Shown one piece after another: positions 8,915 to 18,378 of a stretch of DNA of 64,000 nt. The DNA is taken from assembly GCF_030150205.1 (NCBI RefSeq), contig NZ_JASLGT010000028.1, forward strand, positions 25,009 through 89,008, given 5' to 3'. Every line of letters starts with the position of its first letter. Position 1 is the stretch's first letter. The DNA comes from Niabella sp. (lineage in GTDB: Bacteria; Bacteroidota; Bacteroidia; Chitinophagales; Chitinophagaceae). The translations under genes were made by a program, and so were the position numbers. The notes beneath the pieces are model-generated. The model made no database searches, was not told where the DNA came from, and was given only the letters and a program-made list of their open reading frames with translations.

Positions 8915-10354
8915 CTACTGTTTATCCCACCAAACCCTTCCCGTAAGATCATCTTTGCCGTTCAGGCCCGGTTGGGCGGCTACTGCTGCCTTGTAATTGG
9001 CTGTATTGATGTTGGGCTCCTTGAGGGGATAACCCTGTCTTCTGGGAATGGGAATATTGTTGTTGTTGGGGGCAGGTGCTAATACGGGGTAGCCGGTCCT
9101 TCTCCACTCTGCCCAGGCCTCGTAGCCGTTTAAGTACAGGTGTACCCATTTCTGATACCCGATCTGCTTTAAAGCATCCACGCTGCTGTATTTTATGGAA
9201 GGCTGATTCATAAACGTGCTCAGGCCGGTGATATCATTATTATTCCATTGTCTTATGGAATACTCGATGGCCTGCTTGTAATTGTTTTCTGCTTCAGCAT
9301 CTCCTCCCGGTATCCAGCCGGTTTTAGCAGCTTCGGCAATAGCAAACAGCACTTCCGGGTAAGTAACAAGATAGGAAGGAGCATCCTGTTTGCGCAGCTT
9401 TGCGCCGAGGAAGGAAACATTGGCCGCCTGGATATTGCCTGCCGCATTAGCTTCCAGCCCGTAGGGCATGCCTATATAGTCGCCCTTGCTTGCTGTTGGG
9501 TCTGCAAAGGTTGGTAAGCGCGGATCTCCAACCGGCTTCATATAATTAACCAGCGGCTCGCTGATACAGTACCATTTTCTGTTCTGTACTTCAAAAACAT
9601 AGTACCAGTAGTTTTCATTTGCTGATTCCGGCAGGTGCCGGTACACTGCACTTTGACTATTGTCTGTAAAAACGCCAGCGCTTAATGCATCTGCAAATTC
9701 TGCCCTGCCTCTTACCGGATCAATCTTTGACAACCGCAGTGCCATCAGGAGGCGTATAGAATTAGCAAACCTGCGCCAGTTATCCATTGTTCCATCATAA
9801 AGAATATCTCCTGTTACTCCTTTTCCATTATCTATCTGCGCGGCAGCAGCCTTAAGCTCTTTAAAAAGGTTGTCGTAAATATCTTTTTGACTATCGTATT
9901 TATACGTGAATTTTTCCTGGCCTTTTAAGGCTTCCGAATACGGAATATCTCCCCAGCGGTCGGTAGCATACCAGAAGTAATAGGCTTTAAGAATTCTTGC
10001 CACGGCATATTGGTTTGCTTTGGATCCGTTCTCGTCGTTGAGTATGGTGCTGTTAAGAATGGCTTCAAGGTTGATCAACGGCCCGGAGTAGATCCAGTAA
10101 AAATCAAAATTAGTGGTGGTGTACCGAGAATTGTCTGTATAAATCTTATCCGATAGCTGCTGGGCATAGAGTATGGGATAGGGTGTTTCTAATGTATACT
10201 GCAATTGCATAATGGCATACGTGAGCAATTGTGGATTAGATGCTTTTGTAGGCTTATTGGGACTGATGTTAAAGTCCTCGCTAAACTTGGTGCAACCCGC
10301 AAAAAAAAGGTTGATTACGGATACAAGGAGGATATATCGAATGCGTTTTTTCAT
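8915..10354 (-). CDS. SusD/RagB-like outer-membrane nutrient-binding lipoprotein
   Basis: 479 residues starting with a lipoprotein signal, MKKRIRYILLVSVINLFFAGC, where FAGC is the lipobox. FNISPNKPTKASNPQLLTYAIMQLQYTL near residue 30 is characteristic of the SusD-like_2 group. Later helices such as ILKAYYFWYATDRWGDIPYSEAL (about 128-150) match the TPR-like core, and EAWAEWRRTGYPVL near 410 is a family signature. The protein sits as a lid on the outer membrane over its SusC partner and binds the ligand before TonB-driven import. It lies 11 bp downstream of the SusC gene. The substrate cannot be told because no glycoside hydrolase or peptidase is linked. Confidence 0.92.
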   Translation of the reverse strand: MKKRIRYILLVSVINLFFAGCTKFSEDFNISPNKPTKASNPQLLTYAIMQLQYTLETPYPILYAQQLSDKIYTDNSRYTTTNFDFYWIYSGPLINLEAILNSTILNDENGSKANQYAVARILKAYYFWYATDRWGDIPYSEALKGQEKFTYKYDSQKDIYDNLFKELKAAAAQIDNGKGVTGDILYDGTMDNWRRFANSIRLLMALRLSKIDPVRGRAEFADALSAGVFTDNSQSAVYRHLPESANENYWYYVFEVQNRKWYCISEPLVNYMKPVGDPRLPTFADPTASKGDYIGMPYGLEANAAGNIQAANVSFLGAKLRKQDAPSYLVTYPEVLFAIAEAAKTGWIPGGDAEAENNYKQAIEYSIRQWNNNDITGLSTFMNQPSIKYSSVDALKQIGYQKWVHLYLNGYEAWAEWRRTGYPVLAPAPNNNNIPIPRRQGYPLKEPNINTANYKAAVAAQPGLNGKDDLTGRVWWDKQ

Positions 10355-10365
10355 CTTGCAGTTTT

Positions 10366-13300
10366 TTAGAATGTAATGTTTAAACTGATGCCGTAAGATC
10401 TTGTGGTAGCCAGCTGGCCTGTTTCTAACCAGTTAAGGGATGATGCTCCGGTGGAAAGCTCATCGGGGTTTAATCCTTTGGGTGCTTTTTGCCAGATCAT
10501 TGCCGGGTTACGTGCAATAAGAGATAAGGTGACTACGTTGAATGGCAAACGGGCAAACTGCTCTTTTGTAAAATTGTATCCAAGGCTTAGCTCCCGGAAT
10601 TTTATATAGGAAGCATCATAGAGCCACTCTTCATAGATCTGGGTTCCCAAACGATTACGGTAATAAGTGCGGGCGTTTACATAGGCCGTTACTTCCTGTC
10701 CGGTAGCCGCTGATATACCGGTAACTTTTACACCGCCACCCTGATCCAGGGGATCACGTACATTTTTACCGTTATCGTTTGTAGCGGCTGTTATCGCAGC
10801 CTGGCCAGATTTTACTGCCAGCATTTGCGTCCAGCTGAAGAACTGTCCGCCAGACTGGAAGTCGATCATGGCATTCAACTGAATGTTTTTATAGCGGAAT
10901 GTATTTTGCCAGCCGCCGTTGAACCTGGGCAGCACGGATCCGAAATTATGGTTTTGCTCATATAAAGGCAGGTTCTGTGCATCTAATAATATCTTGCCGG
11001 TAGCGGCATCGCGTTTATACGCATTGCCCACCAATGAACCGAATGCCTGGTTTTCATTCGCAAGCAGGAACATATCAACGCTTGAGTACCGGTTTTGATC
11101 CAGTACCAGTGTCGATAAGCCCGTGGCCAGTTTTTTAATCATGCTTTTATTGCGGGCAAAATTGACCACGGATGTCCAGTTGAAATGCGTGGTCTTTACC
11201 GGAGCTGCATTAAGCGTTAACTCGATTCCTTGGTTCTGAATAAGCCCGGCATTAATAACCTGGCTGGTGTACCCGCTTCCTCCTGGTATGTCGAGTACTA
11301 CAACTGCGTCTTTATTTTGCTGGTTGTAATAGGTGAAATTAAACCCAAGTCTGTTTTTAAGGAAGTTCATTTCCAGTCCGGCTTCGTATGCAGTGCCTAC
11401 TGAAGGCTTCAAATTGGGATTGGAAAGCTGATCCGGTATATACATGGGATAGTAGGTTTTGGGATTTTCAGGATCAGGGATTTTATAGGGAGCACCTAAT
11501 TCGTAAAACGGTGCCGTTTTATAAATAGGAAGATCTGATCCGGCCTGGGCATAGCTCAACCGCAGTTTCCCAAAGGAAAGTGGTTGCCATTTAACCAGTT
11601 CGCTAAACACAAAACTACCCGAAAGCGAAGGATACCAGTATGAATTATTCTTGAGCGGCAAGGCAGAAGAAATATCATTGCGCAATGAAGCATCAATATA
11701 ATAGGTCTTATCATAACCCAGGGATACGGAGCCAAAGGCACTTCTGATTTCCTTGCGGTTAAGGATGTTCTCCACATAAGGTTTTTCCAGTGAGTTTTGA
11801 ATGTTGAACCACCCGGGGGTTACAAATCCGCCTGCGGTTGCCTGATACAGGTAAGTGTATCGCTGCGTTAGAATATTGCCACCCAGGTTGGCATTAAAAG
11901 ATAGTTTGCCAAAGTCTTTGTTATACTGTGCCATGAACTCATAGTTCATTTCGTTGTTCTCATATTTGCCAATAGTAAAATCAGGCAGGTACCGGCCGCC
12001 TTCCGCATTGCGGGTATCAATATTCTGAACGTAAGCGTCTTTACGTACAAAGCCACTCACCTGCAAGCCGGGTGCAATGGTATAGGTTAAACCGATATTG
12101 CCCCAGTACCGGCTGCGACTGTCGTGCGATGGATTTTCATATGCTTCAAAATAAGGATTGTTCCAGTCGATGGGTTTCATATCTTCATAAATACCTTCAT
12201 CATTGGGATCGTTAAGGTTCCATTGATAAAAAGTGCCGTCCGGATATTTGTACTGTTTTAATTTTTTCATATCCAGGTTGCGCTCGAACCACTGGTACAT
12301 ATTGCGGGTGCCATTGTAATATCCCTGTGCCGGGCGCTGGCCTTTGTTGTCGGCATAATTAATTCCGGTAGAAAGCATCAGTTTTGAAGTGATGTTCAGG
12401 GAACCATTAAAGGCAACGTTGTTCCTTTTTAAATAGGTATTGGGTTCAATTCCTTTTATGTCTGTATGGTTGTACGACAAACGGAACGAGGTGGTAGCGC
12501 CGCCTCCTGAAACAGAGATATTATTGTTCCATGTATGCCCGTTTTCGAACCAGTCTTTTATATTATCAGGATGTGGAATAAATGGAGTGGCTTTTCCAAA
12601 ATCGGGATCGGCGGGATAAAAGCTGTATTGTTGGCGTACCGGGGTGCCATCCATTTTTGGCCCCCAGCTTTCATCCCAGCTGCCGTCTACATATTTTGTA
12701 TCTACACCGTTGATCTTGATCGTGGGAAAATTCAGACTGGACCCGGCACCATAAAGGTTCTGCAGGGGCAGGAAATTGGCCGCTTTTTCTATAGAGTAGG
12801 TGGAACTGAAATTAACAACAGGTTTAATCGTACTCTTGCTTCCTTTTTTTGTAGTGATCATAATTACCCCAAACTGACCCCGCAGGCCATACAGGGCAGA
12901 TGCTGCCGGACCCTTTAATACATTCACCGTTTCAATATCGTCCGGGTTGATATCCTGAGCCAGGTTTCCATAATCCGGTCCGTTTTTATCACCATAATTT
13001 GTGTTCGAGATCGGTGTATTATCTACTACGATCAAAGGTTCGCCGCTGCCAGTAACGGAATTAACACCTCTTATCTGAATTTTTTGAGTGCCGCCCATGC
13101 TGGCACCGGAAGAACCCGACACCTGTACTCCGGATATTTTTCCCGCCAGGGCGCCAATGACATTTTGTTGTTTGGTAACGGTAAGGTTTTCCCCGGAAAC
13201 CGCCTGTGCGGCATAGCCAATCGCCCTTTGTTTTTTGCCAATTCCAAGGGCGGTCACCACTACTTCTTCCATTGTCGCTTTCTTGTCTGTTGTCAGGGTA

Positions 13301-13584
13301 ACCGTAATATCGGTGTTATTGCCAACGGATAGTTTTTGTGAAGCATAATTAACAGAAGAAATTTCGAGCTGCGCGTTGTTGCCGGTTACACGCATCAGAA
13401 AGCGTCCTTCATCATTTGTGGTAGTGGCATTATTGGTGCCTGTTTGAACAATGGTGACCCCGGCAACCGGTTCACCGGATTCGTTTTTAACGGAGCCGCT
13501 GATCTGTCGTTGTTGGGCATTTAAGAAGAGCGGAAAGAGCATTAAAAGCGAAATCGCCAGAGGTAGGAAAAGCATTCTCTTCAT
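10366..13584 (-). CDS. SusC/RagA-family TonB-dependent outer-membrane transporter
   Basis: 1072 residues with a signal peptide (MKRMLFLPLAISLLMLFPLF, cleavage after LNAQ). A carboxypeptidase-regulatory-like domain follows (ISGSVKNESGEPVAGVTIVQ, residues about 27-105). Then comes the TonB-box/plug region, VVVTALGIGKKQRAIGYA and SGVQVSGSSGASMGG with IQIRGVNSV, which is the SusC signature. A 22-strand barrel ends in YGISLNITF with terminal Phe. The SusC/SusD pair imports oligomeric nutrients across the outer membrane using TonB. No ECF sigma/anti-sigma or hybrid regulator is adjacent. The 240 bp upstream are AT-rich without a recognised promoter. Confidence 0.95.
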   Translation of the reverse strand: MKRMLFLPLAISLLMLFPLFLNAQQRQISGSVKNESGEPVAGVTIVQTGTNNATTTNDEGRFLMRVTGNNAQLEISSVNYASQKLSVGNNTDITVTLTTDKKATMEEVVVTALGIGKKQRAIGYAAQAVSGENLTVTKQQNVIGALAGKISGVQVSGSSGASMGGTQKIQIRGVNSVTGSGEPLIVVDNTPISNTNYGDKNGPDYGNLAQDINPDDIETVNVLKGPAASALYGLRGQFGVIMITTKKGSKSTIKPVVNFSSTYSIEKAANFLPLQNLYGAGSSLNFPTIKINGVDTKYVDGSWDESWGPKMDGTPVRQQYSFYPADPDFGKATPFIPHPDNIKDWFENGHTWNNNISVSGGGATTSFRLSYNHTDIKGIEPNTYLKRNNVAFNGSLNITSKLMLSTGINYADNKGQRPAQGYYNGTRNMYQWFERNLDMKKLKQYKYPDGTFYQWNLNDPNDEGIYEDMKPIDWNNPYFEAYENPSHDSRSRYWGNIGLTYTIAPGLQVSGFVRKDAYVQNIDTRNAEGGRYLPDFTIGKYENNEMNYEFMAQYNKDFGKLSFNANLGGNILTQRYTYLYQATAGGFVTPGWFNIQNSLEKPYVENILNRKEIRSAFGSVSLGYDKTYYIDASLRNDISSALPLKNNSYWYPSLSGSFVFSELVKWQPLSFGKLRLSYAQAGSDLPIYKTAPFYELGAPYKIPDPENPKTYYPMYIPDQLSNPNLKPSVGTAYEAGLEMNFLKNRLGFNFTYYNQQNKDAVVVLDIPGGSGYTSQVINAGLIQNQGIELTLNAAPVKTTHFNWTSVVNFARNKSMIKKLATGLSTLVLDQNRYSSVDMFLLANENQAFGSLVGNAYKRDAATGKILLDAQNLPLYEQNHNFGSVLPRFNGGWQNTFRYKNIQLNAMIDFQSGGQFFSWTQMLAVKSGQAAITAATNDNGKNVRDPLDQGGGVKVTGISAATGQEVTAYVNARTYYRNRLGTQIYEEWLYDASYIKFRELSLGYNFTKEQFARLPFNVVTLSLIARNPAMIWQKAPKGLNPDELSTGASSLNWLETGQLATTRSYGISLNITF

Positions 13585-13824
13585 GCAAATTGAGTTTAAT
13601 TTGGAGTTGTAGGTTTGTTAAATATAAGTTATTTAAACTAAAAATGCGAAAAACAGATAAAGTTTGCAAAAAACTGCAGGTATTGGAGAAATATACTGCT
13701 CCATTTAATGTAGCGGTGAATATTTAATAATATAATATGTTTAAATATGCCTTATTTTTTTTAAATTCATATTGGATTCCTGTTATCGATATATATAATA
13801 ATTGTATTTCATTTATGAGTTGAC

Positions 13825-14400
13825 ATGAAATTTCCGGATACATCAAAAATTTACGACCACTTCCCCAAAGAAGTAACGCCGCTGGCAGATCGGCAGGAGT
13901 ATGAGCGGGTATATGCCCGGCGTAAGCGGTCGGTACGGACGCTGAAGGAAGGATCGATGACACAATGGAAGGAGTTTGTGCAGCTACTTGGAGAAAACCT
14001 GTTGCGGTATGAACTGAAGGACCAGACGGAGCTCTTTCATAATAAATTTTGCTATTACCTGGATTGTACTTCAAAAGAAGGACGCGGTTTATTTAAAATA
14101 CATGTGCTGTTGAGCGTGCTGATGCCCTGGCATAGCATTGTAGTAACGGACTTCCTGGGGTTGAATGGCTCAGCAATGATGGATCACGACCAGTTTTGCC
14201 TGAATGATGAAAAACGCCACCGGCAGTACCTGGAGGATATCGGGATGATCGACCAACTGCTGCGGGAATCGTTTCAAACGAAAGCGGTCCTTTTTAGGGA
14301 ACTCAACAAAGTGCCGGTGCCCGGCGCATACCTGCAAACCAAGAAGGCGAACGTGAATCTGTTCGACCTGGTATTTACCAACTATTTTACCAATTTTTGA
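13825..14400 (+). CDS. hypothetical protein, 191 aa
   Basis: I do not recognise this family. The protein is soluble-looking, with no signal peptide. It is rich in charged residues at the N-terminus (EYERVYARRKRSVRTLKEG, about 29-47), then has a hydrophobic core segment FKIHVLLSVLMPWHSIVVTDFLGL (about 90-113) that may be buried strands rather than a membrane helix. The codon structure and clean ATG start after an AT-rich leader support a real gene. It stands alone between the divergent SusC gene and sod, so context says little. Confidence 0.6.
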   Translation: MKFPDTSKIYDHFPKEVTPLADRQEYERVYARRKRSVRTLKEGSMTQWKEFVQLLGENLLRYELKDQTELFHNKFCYYLDCTSKEGRGLFKIHVLLSVLMPWHSIVVTDFLGLNGSAMMDHDQFCLNDEKRHRQYLEDIGMIDQLLRESFQTKAVLFRELNKVPVPGAYLQTKKANVNLFDLVFTNYFTNF

Positions 14401-14483
14401 CAGTCGCGCAATGCAAAATCAAAACGGTTCATTCCCTTCATAAGCAGGGTGGCTGAATTTTTGCTGCTAAGGTTTCGTGTAGC

Positions 14484-14512
14484 AACTATAATGGTTTAAC
14501 TTTGTTATAGTT
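14484..14512 (+). promoter_or_regulatory. sod promoter -7 element within an inverted repeat
   Basis: TAACTTTG (14497-14504) fits the Bacteroidota -7 consensus TAnnTTTG and lies 41 bp before the sod ATG. It is framed by AACTATAA (14484-14491) and TTATAGTT (14505-14512), perfect 8-base inverted arms around a 13-base spacer. That placement is typical of a repressor operator. The -33 TTG is not clear. Confidence 0.5.
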
Positions 14513-14545
14513 ATAAATATTGTTCACTAATAAAAATAAAGAATC

Positions 14546-15148
14546 ATGGCATTTACACTACCAGCCCTTCCTTATGCGCCCGACGCGCTGGAACCGCACA
14601 TTGACAAGCAAACAATGGAAATTCACCATGGCAAGCATCACCAGGCTTACGTGGATAATCTGAATAAAGCAATTGATGGAACCGAGCATGCCGATAAATC
14701 GCTGGAAGAACTGGTGAAAAACGCTGGTGCTATTTCTCCAGCTGTACGCAATAACGGTGGTGGTCACTGGAACCACTCGTTCTTCTGGGAGATCCTGAGC
14801 GCTGATGGTGGTGCGCCCTCCGGGAAACTGGCAGACGCGATCAATGAAACATTTGGCTCCCTGGACGGACTGAAAGAAAAAATAAATACCGCCGGTGCTA
14901 CCCGCTTTGGAAGCGGATGGGCCTGGCTGATCGTAAAAGACGGCAAGCTGGAAGTAACTTCCACGCCCAACCAGGATAATCCCCTGATGGATGTTGCTGA
15001 AGTAAAAGGAACACCTATCCTGGGTGTGGATGTTTGGGAACACGCTTATTACCTGAAGTATCAGAACAAACGTCCGGATTATCTGAAAGCATTCTGGAAT
15101 GTGGTGAACTGGGCAAAGGTTGCAGAACATTATAACAGCGCACTCTAA
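14546..15148 (+). CDS. sod: iron/manganese superoxide dismutase
   Basis: 200 residues, the usual length. It opens with [20 protein letters not shown]. The metal ligands are visible: His27 in [12 protein letters not shown], the His of GHWNHSFFW near residue 77, and Asp and His in [12 protein letters not shown] near 160. It is cytoplasmic, with no signal, and dismutes superoxide to oxygen and hydrogen peroxide. The [12 protein letters not shown] and FGSGWAWL segments are of the general Fe/Mn type; metal preference is not assigned. A candidate operator overlaps its promoter and two hairpins follow it. Confidence 0.96.
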   Translation: MAFTLPALPYAPDALEPHIDKQTMEIHHGKHHQAYVDNLNKAIDGTEHADKSLEELVKNAGAISPAVRNNGGGHWNHSFFWEILSADGGAPSGKLADAINETFGSLDGLKEKINTAGATRFGSGWAWLIVKDGKLEVTSTPNQDNPLMDVAEVKGTPILGVDVWEHAYYLKYQNKRPDYLKAFWNVVNWAKVAEHYNSAL

Positions 15149-15159
15149 AAACAATAAAG

Positions 15160-15180
15160 AAACCGGATATTTTCCGGTTC
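15160..15180 (+). terminator. hairpin after sod
   Basis: GAACCGGA (15160-15167) pairs with TCCGGTTC (15173-15180) over a 5-base loop, 12 bp after the sod stop. A short T-run (GGTTTTTG) follows a few bases later. Confidence 0.55.
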
Positions 15181-15203
15181 AAGGTTTTTGCGATGTACGT
15201 AAG

Positions 15204-15233
15204 GGCGGTCTAAAATAACACAGACCGCCTTTA
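15204..15233 (+). terminator. second hairpin between sod and the convergent gene
   Basis: GGCGGTCT (15204-15211) pairs with AGACCGCC (15222-15229), followed by TTTATTAT on the plus strand. It probably completes termination of sod transcription before the convergent gene that ends at 15252. Confidence 0.6.
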
Positions 15234-15251
15234 TTATGCCCGTTCATTTCA

Positions 15252-16637
15252 CTATTTCAAAAGCCGGATGGCATACACTTTCAGCAAGTCCTGTTCCTGG
15301 CTTTTCCCGTCGGGATCCGGCAGGATCTTAACCCCATTGAAAGCTCCCTTGTAATGCGCTATAGAAGCAAGGGGAAGGATATATTGTCTCCGGCCGGGTT
15401 GAACATCCACATCCAGGTAATCTTCAAATGCGGAACCGCTAAACCTGCTGAAATAAATACGTGCTTTTTTTACAGAAGCCGGCCACTGCGCATCCACCAG
15501 CAGGCGCGAAGCATCCGTTGCCTTCCAGAAAATTAAAGGGCTGATCATTGCCGCATTCCGGTTTAATGTTATTTCAAGACAGCCGCGGATAGGCCAGCCC
15601 CGGTCTTTGGTATTTTCGTAATACCATTGCAGCCGGCTGTTGCGGAAATGAAAACCGGGAAGGGCTGTTGGTAATTGCTTACAGGCATAGTTCCGGATGG
15701 CGTCCAGTGTACCCACAATCAGCACATAATGATAGTCGTAAGTGATGTTGTGATCCAGTATGTCAATGCTATTGGGAGCAATATAGCCGGTAGAAATATC
15801 GTGACTTCCGCCCTTAAATGAGGAGTCGCCATAATATCCGCCGGAGAAGCGTTGCACGCCTTCATTCCAGATACCAAGACCATATCCGTCTTCATTTACA
15901 CAGGCCGCCCAGTTTTCGGTGGCCTGCCAGGCTGCCCACCGGATGGAAGGGTTTTGAGGCAGGTTGTGGTTTTTAATAATGCTTAGGGTGTCATGCGTAT
16001 AAGGTTCGGCGCCGGTGTAGGTTACCAGCTGGTGATAAGGCGCATTGGTGTATACGGCAGGGAGCTCCTGTCCGCGGGCGGGATACTGTGTGTGATCCGG
16101 CCGTTGGTTGACCATGCGGCTCCGGACCTTTACGGTATTGCCTTCTAACTGTATCCGGCATTCGTAGGTACAGGTACCGGGCACATTATCCAACGGCCAG
16201 TGCATGGGGATGCAACGTACATAAAGGCTGTTCCCGGTACGTTTAAATTCCGTGACCCGGGAGCGGTTCCCTGCTACGTCGCCGGACTGGATGGGGTTCC
16301 AGCCAATAAAGGTCCAGCCCTTGTGTGGCTTTTTGCCTTCGGGTTCATAGGGTACAGGTCCGCTGTAAAATGACATCTGAATCTGCCGGCCCCAGTCCCA
16401 GTTATTGATCATATTGGGTTTCCCTTTTTCACTCAGGTAGGTAATGGCCCCGCCCAGGTTCAGGTCGATGCCCAGTCGTATAATACCATTGTCGATATAA
16501 CGCATGCCGTTTGCGCTGTCTTTTTGGGCATTGACCAGGTTCGTACAAAATAAAAACAGTAACGGCAGCAGGAGCCGGAAACGGTTGTTACGGAGTATCT
16601 CTTTAATGTGGAATGATGCCGGTAAACTTTTGCTCAT
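15252..16637 (-). CDS. secreted protein of unknown function, possibly carbohydrate-related
   Basis: 461 residues. A hydrophobic segment, RLLLPLLFLFCTNLVNAQ (about residues 22-39), acts as a signal peptide after an unusually long N-region. The mature part begins RYIDNGIIRLGIDLNLGGAITYLSE, which resembles the entry strands of galactose-mutarotase-like sugar-binding domains, and is rich in Trp and Tyr (NNWDWGRQIQMSFYSG, IRWAAWQATENWAACVNEDGYG). A C-terminal module from about 340 on looks like a beta-sandwich. No catalytic motif is recognised. It is probably periplasmic and may handle glycans, in keeping with the exported Gfo/Idh gene upstream, but a strong terminator separates them. Confidence 0.6.
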   Translation of the reverse strand: MSKSLPASFHIKEILRNNRFRLLLPLLFLFCTNLVNAQKDSANGMRYIDNGIIRLGIDLNLGGAITYLSEKGKPNMINNWDWGRQIQMSFYSGPVPYEPEGKKPHKGWTFIGWNPIQSGDVAGNRSRVTEFKRTGNSLYVRCIPMHWPLDNVPGTCTYECRIQLEGNTVKVRSRMVNQRPDHTQYPARGQELPAVYTNAPYHQLVTYTGAEPYTHDTLSIIKNHNLPQNPSIRWAAWQATENWAACVNEDGYGLGIWNEGVQRFSGGYYGDSSFKGGSHDISTGYIAPNSIDILDHNITYDYHYVLIVGTLDAIRNYACKQLPTALPGFHFRNSRLQWYYENTKDRGWPIRGCLEITLNRNAAMISPLIFWKATDASRLLVDAQWPASVKKARIYFSRFSGSAFEDYLDVDVQPGRRQYILPLASIAHYKGAFNGVKILPDPDGKSQEQDLLKVYAIRLLK

Positions 16638-16986
16638 ATTTGGTTTTGATATAAAACAGAGGAGTATAAATGTAGAATAATATTAGTTGCGGGAGTAAGG
16701 AAAACGATAATTTTTGATGAGGTTTTTTTTGAAAAGAAGTTGGTGGTGTCAACGTTTTGACCGTATATATAGTAAACCCGATGATACCCTAATGTGCAGG
16801 TTACCTTGCGCCATGGATACTTAACGTAGCCTGTATAAGGATGAGTGCTATCATTTTCATACAATGATTCTTTCTGATGTTATAAGCAGGGACCGGCAAC
16901 AACAGGGATTTGAAAAATTGAGTACAGATCCTTCCCCGGTTCATGGCGTAAATGATCTGAACGGATAGAGCTGTTTTGACAAATAA
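16638..16986. other. intergenic region without recognised gene
   Basis: About 350 bp upstream of the secreted-protein gene. A 76-codon open frame on the minus strand has no recognisable features and ends inside the neighbouring gene's start. No hairpin or -7 element was recognised apart from the terminator at its left-hand neighbour 16987-17022. Confidence 0.4.
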
Positions 16987-17022
16987 AAAAGCCGGACGAA
17001 ATAAATGTATCGTCCGGCTTTT
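16987..17022 (-). terminator. rho-independent terminator of the Gfo/Idh gene
   Basis: AAAAGCCGGACGA (16987-16999) pairs perfectly with TCGTCCGGCTTTT (17010-17022): a 13-bp stem with a 10-base loop and an extended T-run on the minus strand (CTTTTTTATTT). It lies 19 bp after the stop at 17041. The A/T flanks on both sides could make it work in both directions. Confidence 0.85.
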
Positions 17023-17040
17023 ATATAAAACTTCCCTGTA

Positions 17041-18354
17041 TTAAAAATACTTTGTCTTTCCGGGCATTGCAATCGGATAAAAACCATCAGCGTCCGGAAC
17101 CACGGGCGGTGTGGCGTTGAAGGCATATTCCTTAGGCATGATGTCGATGCCAGAGTTCAATGCTTTGTCCCATTCAATTACCTGGCCGCTATAAGTAGCC
17201 ATACGCCCGATAATAGCCGTTAGCGTACTCTTGGCACCATATTCGGCATTGGAGAACTTGTGCTCACCTTTGGCAATGGCCTCAAACAGTTCGTCGTGTT
17301 CTGTCTGATAAGGATTACGCTCGTTCTTTTTGTCGAACGCATACAGCACTTTTCCCGACCGGTCTTTGATCACGGCCTGGTCGCAAAAAATAGATCCCTT
17401 GGTGCCCACCAGCAACTCATCTACCTTGCTCATGGTGCCGGGTATATGGCGGCACTGGCTGTTGAGGATAGAGCCATCTGCATATTGAAATTCTACGTAG
17501 TGGTGATCGTAGATCTCTCCGTATTGTTTCCCGGTCCTTACCTGGCGGCCACCCATACCCTGTGCTCTTACCGGGTAGGCATTTTTGAACCAGTTCATTA
17601 CATCAATATTATGGATGTGCTGCTCGTTAATATGGTCACCGCAAAGCCAGTTAAAATAGTACCAGTTCCGCATCTGGTATTCCATTTCAGTTTGCTGGGG
17701 TTCCCGCTGTTTTACCCAAACGCCGGAATTGTTCCACCAAACCTGTCCGGAAATGATCTCACCGATCATATCCTTCCGCTCAAACAATGCGCGGTAGGAG
17801 TCCTGGTAACGGCGCTGAAGGCCCACTACCACATTCAGTTTTTTCTGCTTGGCGATTTCTGCAGCATCCAGCACTTTTTTAATACCCGCCGGATCGGTCG
17901 CCATGGGTTTTTCAGTAAAGATGTGTTTGCCCTGTCTTACCGCTTCTTCAAAATGAATAGGACGGAATCCCGGAGGGGTGGTAAGGATCACCACATCTGC
18001 CAGGGCAATGGCTTTTTTATAAGCATCAAACCCAGTGAATTTATTCGCTTCCGGAACATTGATCTTTTCCGGGCTGATGCCGCTGTCGTCCTTTGAGGTA
18101 ATGGTTTTGTAGCAGCTATCGATGCGGTCTTTAAATGCATCGGCCATTGCCACCAGTTTTACATTCTGTTTAGTAGATAATGCCTGTGATACAGCGCCGG
18201 TACCCCGGCCGCCACAGCCGATCAGGGCTATTTTGATCTCTCCTTTAGCGCCGGAAAAAAAGTTTACATTGCCCATAACGGGTGCGGCAAGCAAACCTCC
18301 GGCAATAAGGGAACCGTTTTTTACAAAATCTCTTCTTGTTGTTTTGTGATTCAT
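17041..18354 (-). CDS. Gfo/Idh/MocA-family oxidoreductase with Tat signal
   Basis: 437 residues. The N-terminus has a twin-arginine signal, TTRRDFVKNGSLIAGGLLAAP, so the folded, cofactor-loaded enzyme is probably exported to the periplasm. The Rossmann fold follows: IKIALIGCGGRGTGAVSQAL (about 40-59) binds NAD(P), then VVILTTPPGFRPIHFEEAVRQGKHIFTEKPMA with the EKP motif. The C-terminal substrate domain includes GDHINEQHIHNIDVMNW with catalytic-type His and Asp. Exported members oxidise or epimerise sugars, sometimes with tightly held cofactor; the substrate here is unknown. It is cotranscribed with the FGE-fold gene upstream (24 bp gap). Confidence 0.92.
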   Translation of the reverse strand: MNHKTTRRDFVKNGSLIAGGLLAAPVMGNVNFFSGAKGEIKIALIGCGGRGTGAVSQALSTKQNVKLVAMADAFKDRIDSCYKTITSKDDSGISPEKINVPEANKFTGFDAYKKAIALADVVILTTPPGFRPIHFEEAVRQGKHIFTEKPMATDPAGIKKVLDAAEIAKQKKLNVVVGLQRRYQDSYRALFERKDMIGEIISGQVWWNNSGVWVKQREPQQTEMEYQMRNWYYFNWLCGDHINEQHIHNIDVMNWFKNAYPVRAQGMGGRQVRTGKQYGEIYDHHYVEFQYADGSILNSQCRHIPGTMSKVDELLVGTKGSIFCDQAVIKDRSGKVLYAFDKKNERNPYQTEHDELFEAIAKGEHKFSNAEYGAKSTLTAIIGRMATYSGQVIEWDKALNSGIDIMPKEYAFNATPPVVPDADGFYPIAMPGKTKYF

Positions 18355-18378
18355 GATATGGTATTTAATCGCTGGAAA

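Noticed and set aside
14558..15154. 198-codon open frame on the minus strand
   Set aside because: Fully antisense to superoxide dismutase.
16634..16864. 76-codon minus-strand frame upstream of the secreted-protein gene
   Set aside because: No motif, overlaps the next gene's start by a few bases, composition like noncoding DNA.
17260..18096. 278-codon open frame on the plus strand
   Set aside because: Antisense to the Gfo/Idh oxidoreductase; an artefact of codon bias.
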